In this document: positions 11,100 through 19,690 of the stretch, piece by piece
How the letters are laid out: the number at the start of each line of letters is the position of its first letter
Numbering within the stretch: the first letter of the stretch is position 1
From: Acidovorax sp.
GTDB lineage: Bacteria > Pseudomonadota > Gammaproteobacteria > Burkholderiales > Burkholderiaceae_C
NCBI RefSeq assembly: GCF_021287135.1
Contig: NZ_JAJTBB010000041.1
Span: 1-52,870, forward strand
DNA length: 52,870 nt
Direction of reading: 5' to 3'
The notes under the pieces: generated by a model
Database searches by the model: none
Told to the model about the DNA's origin: nothing
Seen by the model: only the letters and a program-made list of their open reading frames with translations
Translations under genes and position numbers: made by a program

Positions 11100-12533
11100 A
11101 TGAACCAACCTTCCACCCGCGCCGCGCGCACGCCGCACGCAACCCAGGCCCAGGCCACATCCCAGACCCCTGACAGCGGCTTCAGCTACAGCCGCGCGTT
11201 TTTTGAAGACCTGGTGGACCGCGCCCTTGCGCATGCCAAGAAGCTGGGAGCCACCGATGCGGGGGCCGAGGCGTCGGAGGGCTGCGGCCTGTCGGTCAGC
11301 GTGCGCAAGGGCGAGCTGGAGAACGTGGAGCGCAACCGCGACAAATCCCTGGGCGTGACCGTCTACATCGGCCACCGCCGCGGCAACGCCAGCACGTCCG
11401 ATTTTTCGGACAAGGCGATCGAGCAGACGGTGCAGGCGGCCTACGACATCGCCCGCTTCACGGCCGAAGACCCGGTGGCCGGCTTGCCGGACGCCGAGGA
11501 CATTGCACCCGCCGACACGCACCGCGACCTGGATCTGTTCCACCCCTGGGCCATCACCAGCGCGCAGGCCGCCGAGATGGCCAAGGCCTGCGAGGCGGCG
11601 GCTTTCAAGACGCACCGCCGCATCACCAACAGCGAAGGCGCGGGCGTGTCCGCCCAGCAGAGCCATTTCTTCAGCGCCCACACGCGGGGCTTTCGCGGCG
11701 GCTATGCCAGCTCGCGCCACAGCTTCTCGGTGGCGCCGATTGCCTCGCTGCCCGGCAAGAACGCCGAGATGCAGCGCGATGCCTGGTTCAGCTCCATGCG
11801 CAACGCCGACGAGCTGGCCTCGCCCGAGGCCGTGGGCCGCTATGCCGCCGAGCGCGCGCTCAGCCGCCTGGGCAGCCGCAAGATCCCGACCACGCAATGC
11901 CCAGTGCTGTTTGAGTCCACCCTGGCCGCCGGCCTGCTGGGCGGCTTCGTGCAGGCCGTCAGCGGCGGCTCGCTGTACCGCAAGAGCAGCTTTTTGCTCG
12001 ACTCGCTGGGCAAGATGGTCTTCCCCAAGCACATCGACATCCTGGAAGACCCGTTCATCCTGCGCGGCAAGGGCAGCTCGCCGTTTGACGAAGAAGGCGT
12101 GCGCGTCGCGCCGCGCAAGGTCGTCAAGGGCGGGCGGGTGGAAGGGTACTTCCTGTCCAGCTACTCGGCCCGCAAGCTGGGCATGAAGACCACGGGCAAT
12201 GCCGGCGGCTCGCACAACCTGGTGATGACCTCGCGCCTCACGCAGGCCAGCGACAACCTGGACGCCATGCTGCAAAAGCTGGGCACGGGCCTGTTGGTGG
12301 TGGAGCTGATGGGCCAGGGCGTGAACTACGTGACGGGCGACTATTCGCGCGGCGCCAGCGGCTTCTGGGTCCAGAACGGCCGCATCGCCTACCCCGTGCA
12401 CGAGATCACCATCGCGGGCAACCTCAAGGACATGTTCAAAGGCATTGAGGCCGTGGGCGCGGACGCCTACAACTACGGCGCCAAGACGGTGGGCTCCATC
12501 CTCGTCAACCGCATGAAGGTGGCGGGCAGCTGA
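11100..12533 (+). CDS. pmbA: Metalloprotease-related protein PmbA/TldE
   Basis: A 477-residue TldD/PmbA family protein. In E. coli TldD and PmbA (TldE) form a heterodimeric protease that matures microcin B17 and degrades the CcdA antitoxin; the PmbA subunit lacks the catalytic zinc site. Recognisable features are SVRKGELENVERNRDKSLGV near the N-terminus and GFWVQNGRIAYPVHEITIAG with NLKDMF near the C-terminus. The ATG at 11100 follows a TATCAT-like -10. The frame stays open upstream into the foldback element, but that part has no family match. A clear intrinsic terminator follows. Confidence 0.92.
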   Translation: MNQPSTRAARTPHATQAQATSQTPDSGFSYSRAFFEDLVDRALAHAKKLGATDAGAEASEGCGLSVSVRKGELENVERNRDKSLGVTVYIGHRRGNASTSDFSDKAIEQTVQAAYDIARFTAEDPVAGLPDAEDIAPADTHRDLDLFHPWAITSAQAAEMAKACEAAAFKTHRRITNSEGAGVSAQQSHFFSAHTRGFRGGYASSRHSFSVAPIASLPGKNAEMQRDAWFSSMRNADELASPEAVGRYAAERALSRLGSRKIPTTQCPVLFESTLAAGLLGGFVQAVSGGSLYRKSSFLLDSLGKMVFPKHIDILEDPFILRGKGSSPFDEEGVRVAPRKVVKGGRVEGYFLSSYSARKLGMKTTGNAGGSHNLVMTSRLTQASDNLDAMLQKLGTGLLVVELMGQGVNYVTGDYSRGASGFWVQNGRIAYPVHEITIAGNLKDMFKGIEAVGADAYNYGAKTVGSILVNRMKVAGS

Positions 12534-12567
12534 TTTTCCGGCGGCTGGATCGGCCGCCTCCCCACCG

Positions 12568-12597
12568 AGGCCCTTGCCCTGGCAAGGGCCTTTTTCT
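12568..12597 (+). terminator. Intrinsic terminator after pmbA
   Basis: An 11-bp perfect stem AGGCCCTTGCC/GGCAAGGGCCT with a 2-nt minimal loop, followed by TTTTCTT. It lies 35 nt after the pmbA stop and before the convergent SDR gene. Confidence 0.9.
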
Positions 12598-12605
12598 TGG
12601 TCGTT

Positions 12606-13367
12606 TCAGGTGGAGCCGCCGGGCTGTGCGGCCCAGGTGTCCTTTTTCCCGCGCATCCCCACGGGCAGCGCGAGCCCGACGCGGTGGCGCGACAGGGCGT
12701 CCCGGGGTTCCAGGTGGGCCAGCATCACGGCGGCCGCATCTGCATAGGGAACAATCATTTGCGGCACTTTCGATGCGAACAGCAAGAGGAGCAGCGGCCC
12801 CGGCAGCTTGCCGGCCAGCGCCGGCACGGGGACCGGGAGCTGGTCCGTTGCAACGCGCAGGCTGGCGGCGCCCAGCGCGGGCTGGTCCACCATGGGCCCA
12901 GGGCACAGCAGGCGCCAATCGAGGGGCGAGGCACTCAGGCGCTCGAAGTTCTTGCGGTGCGGCCAGTAGGTGGCGCGCACCTTGGGCAGTTCCACGCCGC
13001 GGCGCCCCGTCTGCCCGATGTCGAGGGCAGCGGCGCCGCCCAGAAACCAGCAAACGGGCCGTTCGGCGGGAGCGAGGGACTCCACGCTGGAAACGATGCG
13101 GTCCATGAGGTCCACGAAGGCCTGCCCTTCGGTCACGTGCCCAGCGCAGTTGATCAGGGCGTCATGCCCCCGGATGAGGTCTGCCAGGGCGGCGATGGCC
13201 ACGCGGCCCAGGTCCACCGCATGCACCGTGATGTGCGACCGGAGGGTTGCGGGCAGCTTGGCCGGGTTGCGCACCAGCACGGCCACTTGGTGGCCTGCGG
13301 CAACGGCCTGCTGGAGCACCTGGCGGCCGAGGGAGCCGGTGGCCCCAAGAATGAGAAGACGCTTCAT
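12606..13367 (-). CDS. SDR-type NAD(P)-binding protein
   Basis: A 253-residue atypical short-chain dehydrogenase/NmrA-like protein. The N-terminus MKRLLILGATGSLG holds the GxxGxxG dinucleotide-binding loop (8-14), followed by VAVLVRNPAKL, typical of NAD(P)H-binding family members. No classic YxxxK pair was found, so catalysis is uncertain. The ATG at 13367 starts the Rossmann strand directly; another ATG, 7 codons upstream at 13388, is possible. It lies 280 bp downstream of a LysR gene on the same strand. Substrate unknown. Confidence 0.8.
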   Translation of the reverse strand: MKRLLILGATGSLGRQVLQQAVAAGHQVAVLVRNPAKLPATLRSHITVHAVDLGRVAIAALADLIRGHDALINCAGHVTEGQAFVDLMDRIVSSVESLAPAERPVCWFLGGAAALDIGQTGRRGVELPKVRATYWPHRKNFERLSASPLDWRLLCPGPMVDQPALGAASLRVATDQLPVPVPALAGKLPGPLLLLLFASKVPQMIVPYADAAAVMLAHLEPRDALSRHRVGLALPVGMRGKKDTWAAQPGGST

Positions 13368-13505
13368 GGTGAGAGGGCTCAAGGACATAGGGCGTAGAAG
13401 GTTGCTTGCCGAGGGTCCGGTGCACGCAGTCATCGGCTCGACGGGCGATGATTCCACGCCCTGGGCCCAATGCCGCAGGGCGCCGGCGGGGCGGCTTGCA
13501 AGGCA

Positions 13506-13519
13506 GTGACTTTGTTCAC
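13506..13519. promoter_or_regulatory. Possible CRP/FNR-type site
   Basis: GTGA-N6-TCAC, about 139 bp upstream of the SDR gene, in the 280-bp gap before the LysR gene. It matches the core of the CRP-family consensus, but a single 8-base match in high-GC DNA can arise by chance. Nothing else notable is seen in this gap. Confidence 0.25.
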
Positions 13520-13647
13520 GGCATCTGTCCCTGCGTGCGAGTGGTGGCACGGCGTCCGGCACGGCCCGCGGCTGTGCCGGTGGGGTGGACGGAAAGCCAG
13601 GCACTACCCGGCGGTGCGTTCTTGCGTGCCCGCCGGCTCTGGCGCCG

Positions 13648-14535
13648 TCACTGCGCAAAATCCGCCAGCACCTGCAGCACGGCCTCGGTGGGGGGCGAGG
13701 GAGGCGGCTGGTGGCGGTGCGCCACGGCCATGGGGCGCAGGAGTTCTGGCTGCAGCGGGCGGATCTGCACATCGGCCGCGCCCTGCAGTTCGGCCACTTC
13801 CTCCAGCGGCAGCAGGGCGGCGCACTGGGCGGCCACGGCCAGGCTCTTGAGCGCGCCCGGGTAGCTCAGCGCCAGGAACGGGCGGGGGGTGTGGCCAGCC
13901 TGGCCGAACCAGTGGGCGATCAGCCCGTGCATCTGGGTGGCGGGCGCAAACGATGCCCAGCGGCGCGGGGCCAGCCATTCGGGAGTCACGTGGTCGGGCG
14001 GGTCCCAGCTGGCGGGCAGCACGGCCACCATGGGGTCGATGCGCCAGGGCGTTTGCCGCAGCTCGGCCACGGGCGGCTGCGGGCTGGCCACGATCGCCAC
14101 GTCCAGCGTCCCCGCCTTGAGGCGCTGCATGGACTCGGCGGAGCCCACGGCCTCCAGGCGGATTTCCACGCCCGGGCTGCGCTGGGCCAGCGCCTCCAGC
14201 ATGCGCGGCAGCAGCTGCGTGCTGACCCCCGCCGACACGCCCACCCGCACGACGCCCTCACGCCCCGACGCGCGGCGTTGCACCCGCTCCACCAGATCGT
14301 CGGCCGCCAGCAGCAGCTGCCGGCCCTGCTGCACCAGCACCTCGCCTGCGGGTGTCAGCTCGGCCTGGCGGCGGCCGCGCACCACCAGCTCGGCGTCCAG
14401 ACGGCTTTCCAGCTCCTTGATGTGCAGGCTGACCGTGGGTGGGGCGAGGTGCAGCGCCTGCGCGGCCGCGGCAAAGGTACCCAGGTCGGCGATGGCGATC
14501 AGGGTCTGCAGCTGGTCGAGGTTGAGGTTACGCAT
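13648..14535 (-). CDS. LysR-family transcriptional regulator
   Basis: A 295-residue regulator. The N-terminal winged helix starts MRNLNLDQLQTLIAIADLG, with AAAAQALHLAPPTVSLHIKELE as the helix-turn-helix region (given here in parts: AAAAQALHLA, PPTVSLHIKELE). A periplasmic-binding-like effector domain follows from about residue 90. It lies divergent from a 72-codon open frame at 14598. An inverted repeat, GAATTGA-N8-TCAATTC, sits just upstream and is a candidate autoregulatory operator. The target genes and effector are unknown. Confidence 0.9.
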   Translation of the reverse strand: MRNLNLDQLQTLIAIADLGTFAAAAQALHLAPPTVSLHIKELESRLDAELVVRGRRQAELTPAGEVLVQQGRQLLLAADDLVERVQRRASGREGVVRVGVSAGVSTQLLPRMLEALAQRSPGVEIRLEAVGSAESMQRLKAGTLDVAIVASPQPPVAELRQTPWRIDPMVAVLPASWDPPDHVTPEWLAPRRWASFAPATQMHGLIAHWFGQAGHTPRPFLALSYPGALKSLAVAAQCAALLPLEEVAELQGAADVQIRPLQPELLRPMAVAHRHQPPPSPPTEAVLQVLADFAQ

Positions 14536-14545
14536 CAGTTTTTCT

Positions 14546-14567
14546 GAATTGATGGTTCATTCAATTC
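14546..14567. promoter_or_regulatory. Candidate LysR operator
   Basis: Perfect 7-bp inverted arms GAATTGA and TCAATTC with an 8-bp spacer, ending 11 bp before the LysR start. It contains T-N11-A-like symmetry and is AT-rich relative to its surroundings, as expected for a LysR binding site. Confidence 0.5.
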
Positions 14568-14597
14568 AACTTTACGGATGATACGCCAGCGGCGAGC

Positions 14598-14816
14598 ATG
14601 CCGCCCATGACCATTCCTGCCCCGCCTGCTCCGACCTCCAGCGACCCCGCCCACGCGCCGGCATGGCCGACCGGCAGCATTGCCGCGCCCGGGCGCTCCG
14701 TGCTTCAGCGGGCGCGACAGGCCCTGCGGCGTGTGCTGCACGCTGCGGCCGATGCGCTGAAGCGGGCCGAGCGGCGCATCACCGAAGGTTTCCGCGTTCC
14801 GCCGCACGGGGGGTGA
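14598..14816 (+). CDS. Small hypothetical protein (72 aa)
   Basis: An open frame of 72 codons divergent from the LysR gene. The N-terminal third is Pro/Ala/Ser-rich; the rest is a basic amphipathic helix (RARQALRRVLHAAADALKRA, then ERRITEGFRV). A second ATG lies three codons in, at 14607. No strong ribosome site is visible and no family is recognised. Its position next to a LysR regulator and its helical character make it plausible, but a chance open frame in GC-rich DNA cannot be excluded. Confidence 0.4.
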   Translation: MPPMTIPAPPAPTSSDPAHAPAWPTGSIAAPGRSVLQRARQALRRVLHAAADALKRAERRITEGFRVPPHGG

Positions 14817-14849
14817 GACGCCGCGCCCAGCGCGTGGACGCAGCGGCGT

Positions 14850-15872
14850 TCAGCGGCTGTTGTCGCAGGAGCCGTCCAGCCCGGCCATGCCGGCCAGCTT
14901 CTGCAGCCGCGAGCGGTTGTCCAGGCAGGCCTGGCGCTGCGCGTCGGCGGCCTTTTGCTGGGCCAGGCGCGTGGCGCGCTCGCGCTCCGCCTGTAGCTGG
15001 GCCACGCGTTCTCGGATCTGGGGCATGACGGCCAGGGCGGCCTTTTCGCCTTCCAGGATCGCGTTGGCGCGCTGGGTGAAGTCGGCGGCACCGATCTCCA
15101 GCACCTGCGGGCGGACGATCACGTCGGCGCGGGCCAGTTCGGCCTCGCCCAGCTTCTGGCCCATGATCGCGATGGACTGGTTCAGCGTGCCCAGCAGGTC
15201 GCCCGGCGTCTTGCCGCGCGCCTTGTTGGAGATGTCCACCGCCACCACCACGTCGGCGCCCAGCTGCCGGGCGGCGTCCACCGGCACGGGGCTCACGATG
15301 CCCCCGTCCACGAAGTGGTACTTGCCGATGGTGACGGGCTGGAACACGCCCGGCACGCTGCTGGAGGCGCGCACCGCCTGGCCGGTGTTGCCGCGGGCAA
15401 ACACGGTGCGCTGCCCGTCCTCCAGCCGCGTGGCCACCGCCACGAAGGGCTTGGCCATCTGCTCCAGCGGCTTGCGGCGCACCTGCTCATTCACGTAGTC
15501 CTCCAGCTTCTGGCCCAGCACCAGGCCGCCGGAGGACAGCTGCAGGTCGCGGATGCGGGTTTCGTCCAGCGCCACTGCCTTTTCCTGCAGTTCAAACGCG
15601 TTCATGCCGCTCGCATACAGGGCTCCGACCACGCTGCCCGCGCTGGTGCCGGCCACCACGGCGGGGGTGAAGCCGTTGGCCTCCAGCATCTTGATGACGC
15701 CGATGTGGGCAAATCCCTTGGCGGCCCCGCCGCCCAGGGCGATGCCGATCTTGACGGGCGGCTGGGTGGGTGCGTCGGCTGTGGAAGGGGTGGAGGCGGG
15801 CGTGCTGCCGCACGCGGCGAGGGCGAGCGGACCCAGGAGGGCCAGCAGCCGCAGCAGGGAGGGGGAGGACAT
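14850..15872 (-). CDS. Patatin-like phospholipase lipoprotein (RssA-like)
   Basis: A 340-residue protein. It starts with a lipoprotein signal ending LALAAC (Cys21), so it is probably membrane-anchored. The patatin domain has the oxyanion glycine loop LGGGAAKGFAHIG, the nucleophile elbow GTSAG (Ser77) and the catalytic Asp189 in FVDGG, so the Ser-Asp dyad is complete. Patatin-like proteins are lipid acyl hydrolases. The last 65 residues are Ala/Gln/Arg-rich and probably coiled coil. The longer open frame upstream has no signal peptide and is not preferred. Confidence 0.88.
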   Translation of the reverse strand: MSSPSLLRLLALLGPLALAACGSTPASTPSTADAPTQPPVKIGIALGGGAAKGFAHIGVIKMLEANGFTPAVVAGTSAGSVVGALYASGMNAFELQEKAVALDETRIRDLQLSSGGLVLGQKLEDYVNEQVRRKPLEQMAKPFVAVATRLEDGQRTVFARGNTGQAVRASSSVPGVFQPVTIGKYHFVDGGIVSPVPVDAARQLGADVVVAVDISNKARGKTPGDLLGTLNQSIAIMGQKLGEAELARADVIVRPQVLEIGAADFTQRANAILEGEKAALAVMPQIRERVAQLQAERERATRLAQQKAADAQRQACLDNRSRLQKLAGMAGLDGSCDNSR

Positions 15873-16043
15873 GCGCAACGGGAAAGACGGCGGGAGCGCA
15901 GCCGCAGCAACGGGGCGGCGCGCAAGGGCATCAGTGTATCGGGCGGCCGGAAAGCGCGCGCGGGCCCGGCACAACGGCCGTGCGCGCAGCCGGTTCTGGT
16001 CCCGCGCGCGGCGGCTACGCGCTATGCTGCCGCTCCTTGCGCC

Positions 16044-16577
16044 ATGCCTGCTGCTTCGCCATCCCCCATGCCCCACCGGCCCGGCTCCGCCAGCGGGCCG
16101 CAGCAGACGCCCGCCCTGTTGCGCCGCCTGCTGCGGGCGCGGGACCGCATGGATGCGGCCTCGCACGAGCCCTGGCCGGTGCAGCGCCTGGCCCAGGTCA
16201 GCGGGGTGTCGGCGGCGCATTTTGCGCGCTCGTTCCGGCAGGCCTTCGGCATTCCGCCGCACCGCTATCTGCTGACGCGGCGCATCGAGCAGGCCTGCAC
16301 CCTGCTGCGAGAGACCGACCTGCCCGTGACCGACATCGCCTTTGCCACCGGCTGGGAAAGCCTGGGCACGTTTGGTCGCACCTTCCGCGACGTCACCGGA
16401 CACAGCCCCAGCGCCCTGCGCCAGCAGGCACGGGCCGGGCAGGAGGATCGTGGCGCACTGGCCGGGGTGCCCGCGTGCTTTCTCAAGGCGGCACAGCGGC
16501 CCGATCTGGCCACCGCAGTTTCGGAGAAGCGCCGGCGGGCGGCGCCAGGTACAAACCGGCCATCGACGACCCCGTAA
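16044..16577 (+). CDS. AraC-family regulator, DNA-binding domain only
   Basis: A 177-residue protein with an N-terminal AraC-type double helix-turn-helix: VQRLAQVSGVSAAHFARSFR, then VTDIAFATGWESLGTFGRTF and the FRDVTGHSPSALR signature. There is no sensor domain, and the C-terminal 50 residues are unassigned. Starts at 16044 or 16068 are both possible; neither has a strong ribosome site. It is followed by a VOC-family gene and a DUF1801 gene on the same strand, a common arrangement for short AraC regulators that control a glyoxalase-like protein. The operon is inferred. Confidence 0.82.
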   Translation: MPAASPSPMPHRPGSASGPQQTPALLRRLLRARDRMDAASHEPWPVQRLAQVSGVSAAHFARSFRQAFGIPPHRYLLTRRIEQACTLLRETDLPVTDIAFATGWESLGTFGRTFRDVTGHSPSALRQQARAGQEDRGALAGVPACFLKAAQRPDLATAVSEKRRRAAPGTNRPSTTP

Positions 16578-16593
16578 CCCAAGGAGATTGCGA

Positions 16594-17037
16594 ATGGACC
16601 AAGGTTTGACCTCACCGCCGCCCTGCGGCGTGGGCGTGGCGGGCGTGTACGTGCCCGACCAGGACGAAGCGCTGGCGTTCTATGTGGACAAGCTCGGTTT
16701 TCGCGTGCACACCGATGTGCGCAACGGCACCTACCGCTGGCTGACGGTGCAGCATCCCGAGCAGCCCGGCTTCCAGCTGGGACTGTTCTGTCCGGGGCCG
16801 CCCATCCACGACGAGGCCACGGCGCAGGCCCTGCAGGCGCTGGTGGCCAAGGGGGCCATGCCGCCGCTGGTGCTGCAGGTGCGCGACTGCCGCGCGGCGC
16901 ACGCGCACATGCAGGCCCGAGGCGTGGAGTTCACGCAGGAGCCCGTGGAGCGCTACGGACAGGTGGACGCGGGCTTTCGGGACCCCGCAGGCAATGGCTG
17001 GAAGATGATCCAGCGCGCGCAGGGAGACCGCGCATGA
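16594..17037 (+). CDS. VOC (glyoxalase/bleomycin-resistance) family protein
   Basis: A 147-residue protein with the VOC fold signatures AGVYVPDQDEALAFYVDKLG and, near the end, AGFRDPAGNGWKMIQ. The family includes glyoxalases, dioxygenases and antibiotic-binding proteins; the substrate cannot be read from the sequence. The start is set by AAGGAG 8 nt upstream. The stop overlaps the next gene's ATG (ATGA), so the two are translationally coupled. Confidence 0.88.
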   Translation: MDQGLTSPPPCGVGVAGVYVPDQDEALAFYVDKLGFRVHTDVRNGTYRWLTVQHPEQPGFQLGLFCPGPPIHDEATAQALQALVAKGAMPPLVLQVRDCRAAHAHMQARGVEFTQEPVERYGQVDAGFRDPAGNGWKMIQRAQGDRA

Positions 17038-17438
17038 GCCGCGCCAGCACCCCGGGTGCGGCGCTGGATGCGGGCACGGCGGCAGCGCACATCGACGCCA
17101 AGATCCAGGCGCTGGACGACTGGCGCGGCCCGGTGCTGGCCCGCCTGCGCGAACTCATCCTGCGCGCCGATCCCGGCGTGGTGGAAGAGTGGAAGTGGGG
17201 CACAGCCGCCTGGTCGGCCCAGGGGCTCATCTGCACGGGCGAGACCTACAAGCAGGTCGTGAAGCTGACGTTTGCCCACGGCGCGGAACTGCCCGACCCG
17301 GCCGGCCTGTTCAATTCCAGCCTGGAGGGGCGGGTGCGCCGCGCCATCGATTTCCGCCAGGGCGAGGGCGTGGACGCGGCCGCTTTCACGGCGCTGGTCC
17401 GCGCGGCCGTGGCGCGCAACCGCGGCCAGACGCTGTAG
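17034..17438 (+). CDS. DUF1801 / YdhG-like protein
   Basis: A 134-residue protein. It contains ADPGVVEEWKWGTAAWSAQG and CTGETYKQVVKLTFAHGA, the pattern of DUF1801 (YdhG-type, frataxin-like fold) proteins of unknown function. It overlaps the VOC gene by 4 nt and is the last gene of the AraC-VOC-DUF1801 set. The next gene is convergent, 26 bp away. Confidence 0.82.
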   Translation: MSRASTPGAALDAGTAAAHIDAKIQALDDWRGPVLARLRELILRADPGVVEEWKWGTAAWSAQGLICTGETYKQVVKLTFAHGAELPDPAGLFNSSLEGRVRRAIDFRQGEGVDAAAFTALVRAAVARNRGQTL

Positions 17439-17464
17439 CGCCCCGTCTGCGCTGCCGTGGACTT

Positions 17465-18565
17465 CTAGACGCGGGCGATGTGGGCCGCAATGGCCTCGCC
17501 CACCTGGGTGGTGCTGGCGGTGCCGCCCAGGTCCGGTGTGCGCGGGCCCGCCTTGATGACCTCTTCGATGGCCCGGACGATGGCGTCGTGCGCCGCCCGG
17601 CCTGCGCCCGTGCCCTGGGTGAGGAAGTCCAGCATCAGCGCCCCCGACCAGATCATGGCAATCGGGTTGGCGATGTTCTGGCCGTAGATGTCCGGCGCCG
17701 AGCCGTGCACGGGCTCGAACAGGCTGGGGAAGTGGCGCTCCGGGTTCAGGTTGGCCGAGGGCGCGAGGCCAATGGTGCCCGTGGTGGCGGGGCCCAGGTC
17801 GGAGAGGATGTCGCCAAACAGGTTGGTGGCGGCCACCACGTCAAAGCGCCCCGGCTGCAGCACGAAGCGGGCGGTGAGGATGTCGATGTGCTGCTTGTCC
17901 AGCGTGACGCCGGGGTAGTTCTTGGCCACGTCGTCGGCGCGCTGGTCCCACCAGGGCATGCTGATGGCAATGCCGTTGCTCTTGGTGGCCAGCGTCACGT
18001 GCTTCTTGGGCCGGCTTTGGGCCAGGTCGAACGCGAACTTCAGCAGCCGTTCGGCCCCCTTGCGGGAGTAGACGGATTCCTGGATGACGATCTCGCGGTC
18101 GGTGCCCTCGTACATGATGCCGCCCAGCGACGTGTACTCGCCCTCGGTGTTCTCGCGCACCACGTAGTAGTCGATGTCGCCCGGCTTGCGCCCGGCCAGC
18201 GGGCAGGGTACGCCGTCGAACAGGCGCACGGGGCGCAGGTTGATGTACTGGTCGAACTCGCGGCGGAACTTCAGCAGCGAGCCCCACAGCGAGACGTGGT
18301 CCGGCACGGCGGCCGGCCAGCCCACGGCGCCGAAGAAGATCGCGTCCATGCCCGAGAGTTGCGCCTTCCAGTCGTCGGGCATCATTTTTCCGTGCTGCGC
18401 GTAGTAGTCGCAGCTGGCCCACTCGAAGGCGTGCAACTGCAGGTCCAGCCCGAACCGGGCGGCGGCGGCCTGCACGGCGCGCAGGCCCTCGGGCATGACT
18501 TCCTTGCCGATGCCGTCACCCGGCAGGACGGCGATCTGGTAGGGGCGGTTGCTGGAGTGGGCCAT
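17465..18565 (-). CDS. Tartrate/D-malate dehydrogenase (decarboxylating family)
   Basis: A 366-residue member of the isocitrate/isopropylmalate dehydrogenase family. Key stretches are IAVLPGDGIGKEVMPEG at the N-terminus, YYVVRENTEGEYTSLGG in the substrate loop and LFEPVHGSAPDIYGQNIANP near the NAD site. The Asp residues for divalent metal (NLFGDILSD) are present. The RENTEGEYT loop and FGAVGWP fit the tartrate dehydrogenase/DmlA subgroup rather than LeuB. A TTG 4 codons upstream is a weaker start. It is divergent from a LysR gene across a 95-bp gap with a palindromic site, a typical inducer-responsive pair. Confidence 0.88.
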   Translation of the reverse strand: MAHSSNRPYQIAVLPGDGIGKEVMPEGLRAVQAAAARFGLDLQLHAFEWASCDYYAQHGKMMPDDWKAQLSGMDAIFFGAVGWPAAVPDHVSLWGSLLKFRREFDQYINLRPVRLFDGVPCPLAGRKPGDIDYYVVRENTEGEYTSLGGIMYEGTDREIVIQESVYSRKGAERLLKFAFDLAQSRPKKHVTLATKSNGIAISMPWWDQRADDVAKNYPGVTLDKQHIDILTARFVLQPGRFDVVAATNLFGDILSDLGPATTGTIGLAPSANLNPERHFPSLFEPVHGSAPDIYGQNIANPIAMIWSGALMLDFLTQGTGAGRAAHDAIVRAIEEVIKAGPRTPDLGGTASTTQVGEAIAAHIARV

Positions 18566-18598
18566 GGGCTGAATCAATGAGAGTTGGACGATGGCCGG

Positions 18599-18625
18599 TA
18601 TTTTTCAGTGCGACAGGTAAAAATA
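18599..18625. promoter_or_regulatory. Candidate LysR operator in the tartrate dehydrogenase-LysR gap
   Basis: Perfect 7-bp inverted arms TATTTTT and AAAAATA separated by 13 bp, the only AT-rich stretch between the divergent genes. TACAAT at 18624-18629 could be a -10 for the LysR gene, so the site would overlap its promoter. Confidence 0.55.
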
Positions 18626-18660
18626 CAATCCGCCATCCGTGGCGTCACTCTTCACACTTC

Positions 18661-19575
18661 GTGCATAAAAATCCCGCTCCCGACGACCTGCGGGTGTTCA
18701 CCCTGGTGGTGCGCAGGTCCAGCTTTGGCGGCGCGGCGGCCGAGCTGGGCACCTCGCCAGCCTATGTGAGCAAGCGCATACGCCTGCTGGAGCAGGATCT
18801 GGGCGTGAAGCTGCTGCACCGCACCACGCGCCGTGTGGCGGTGACGGAGGAGGGCGAGCGCGTGTTCCACTGGGCGCAGCGCATCCTGGACGACATGGAG
18901 CAGCTGCTGCAGGAAGTGGCCGTCACCCGCCGCGAGCCGCGGGGCCTGCTGCGGGTGAGCAGCAGCTTCGGCTTTGGCCGGCAGGTGGTGGCACCCGCCC
19001 TGTCGCGCCTGGTGGAGCGGCATCCCGGCCTGCAGGTGCGGCTGGAGGTGTTCGACCGGCTGGTGGACGTGGCGGGCGAGGGGTTCGACCTGGACGTGCG
19101 CGTGGGCGACGAGATCGCGCCACACCTCATCGCCCGGCGCCTGGCCGGCAACCACCGCGTGCTGTGCGCCGCGCCCGCCTATCTGGCGCGCCAGGGCACC
19201 CCCCGCGTGCCGGCCGACCTGCCCAGCCACGACTGCCTGGTGATCAAGGAGCGCGACCACCCGTTCGGCGTGTGGCGCCTGCGCAGCGGCGCGGCGGAAG
19301 CCGTGGCCAAGGTCCGCGGCCCGCTGTCGTCCAACCATGGCGAGATGGCCGTGCAGTGGGCGGTGGACGGGCGGGGCATCGTGCTGCGCTCGTGGTGGGA
19401 TGTGAGCGCGCACCTGCAGGCCGGGCGGCTGGTGCGGGTGTTGCCCGAGTGGCAGCAGGAGGCCAATGTCTGGGCCGTGTACCCCACGCGCCTGGAGCGC
19501 TCGGCCAAGGTGCGGGTGTGCGTGGAGTTTCTGCAGGAAGTGTTCCGGCAGGAAGGCCTGGGCTTGGGCTCATAG
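18661..19575 (+). CDS. LysR-family regulator, divergent from tartrate dehydrogenase
   Basis: A 304-residue regulator if read from the GTG at 18661 (VHKNPAPDDLRVFTLVV). This places the start at the usual distance before the helix-turn-helix AAAELGTSPAYVSKRIRLLE. The open frame continues upstream to 18577, but that segment overlaps the divergent promoter and has no family similarity. The effector domain contains LLRVSSSFGFGRQVVAPALS and RRLAGNHRVLCAAPAYLARQ, typical of the CrgA/DsdC-like branch. It probably controls the adjacent dehydrogenase. Confidence 0.88.
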   Translation: MHKNPAPDDLRVFTLVVRRSSFGGAAAELGTSPAYVSKRIRLLEQDLGVKLLHRTTRRVAVTEEGERVFHWAQRILDDMEQLLQEVAVTRREPRGLLRVSSSFGFGRQVVAPALSRLVERHPGLQVRLEVFDRLVDVAGEGFDLDVRVGDEIAPHLIARRLAGNHRVLCAAPAYLARQGTPRVPADLPSHDCLVIKERDHPFGVWRLRSGAAEAVAKVRGPLSSNHGEMAVQWAVDGRGIVLRSWWDVSAHLQAGRLVRVLPEWQQEANVWAVYPTRLERSAKVRVCVEFLQEVFRQEGLGLGS

Positions 19576-19661
19576 CGGCCCAGCGGCGGGGCGGGTGCGC
19601 CGCCGCTAGGGATGTCCTTGCATGCAACGCAGCGAGCCGCCCGAGACCGCGCTATCCGACC

Positions 19662-19690
19662 GCAGGGAGTTATGCAGGGAGTTATGCAGG
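19662..19690. repeat. 12-bp tandem repeat over a LysR stop codon
   Basis: GCAGGGAGTTAT is present twice in direct contact (19662-19673, 19674-19685), followed by a third partial GCAGG. The second copy supplies the stop codon of the minus-strand LysR gene ending at 19682, so copy-number change would alter its terminus only slightly. Confidence 0.7.
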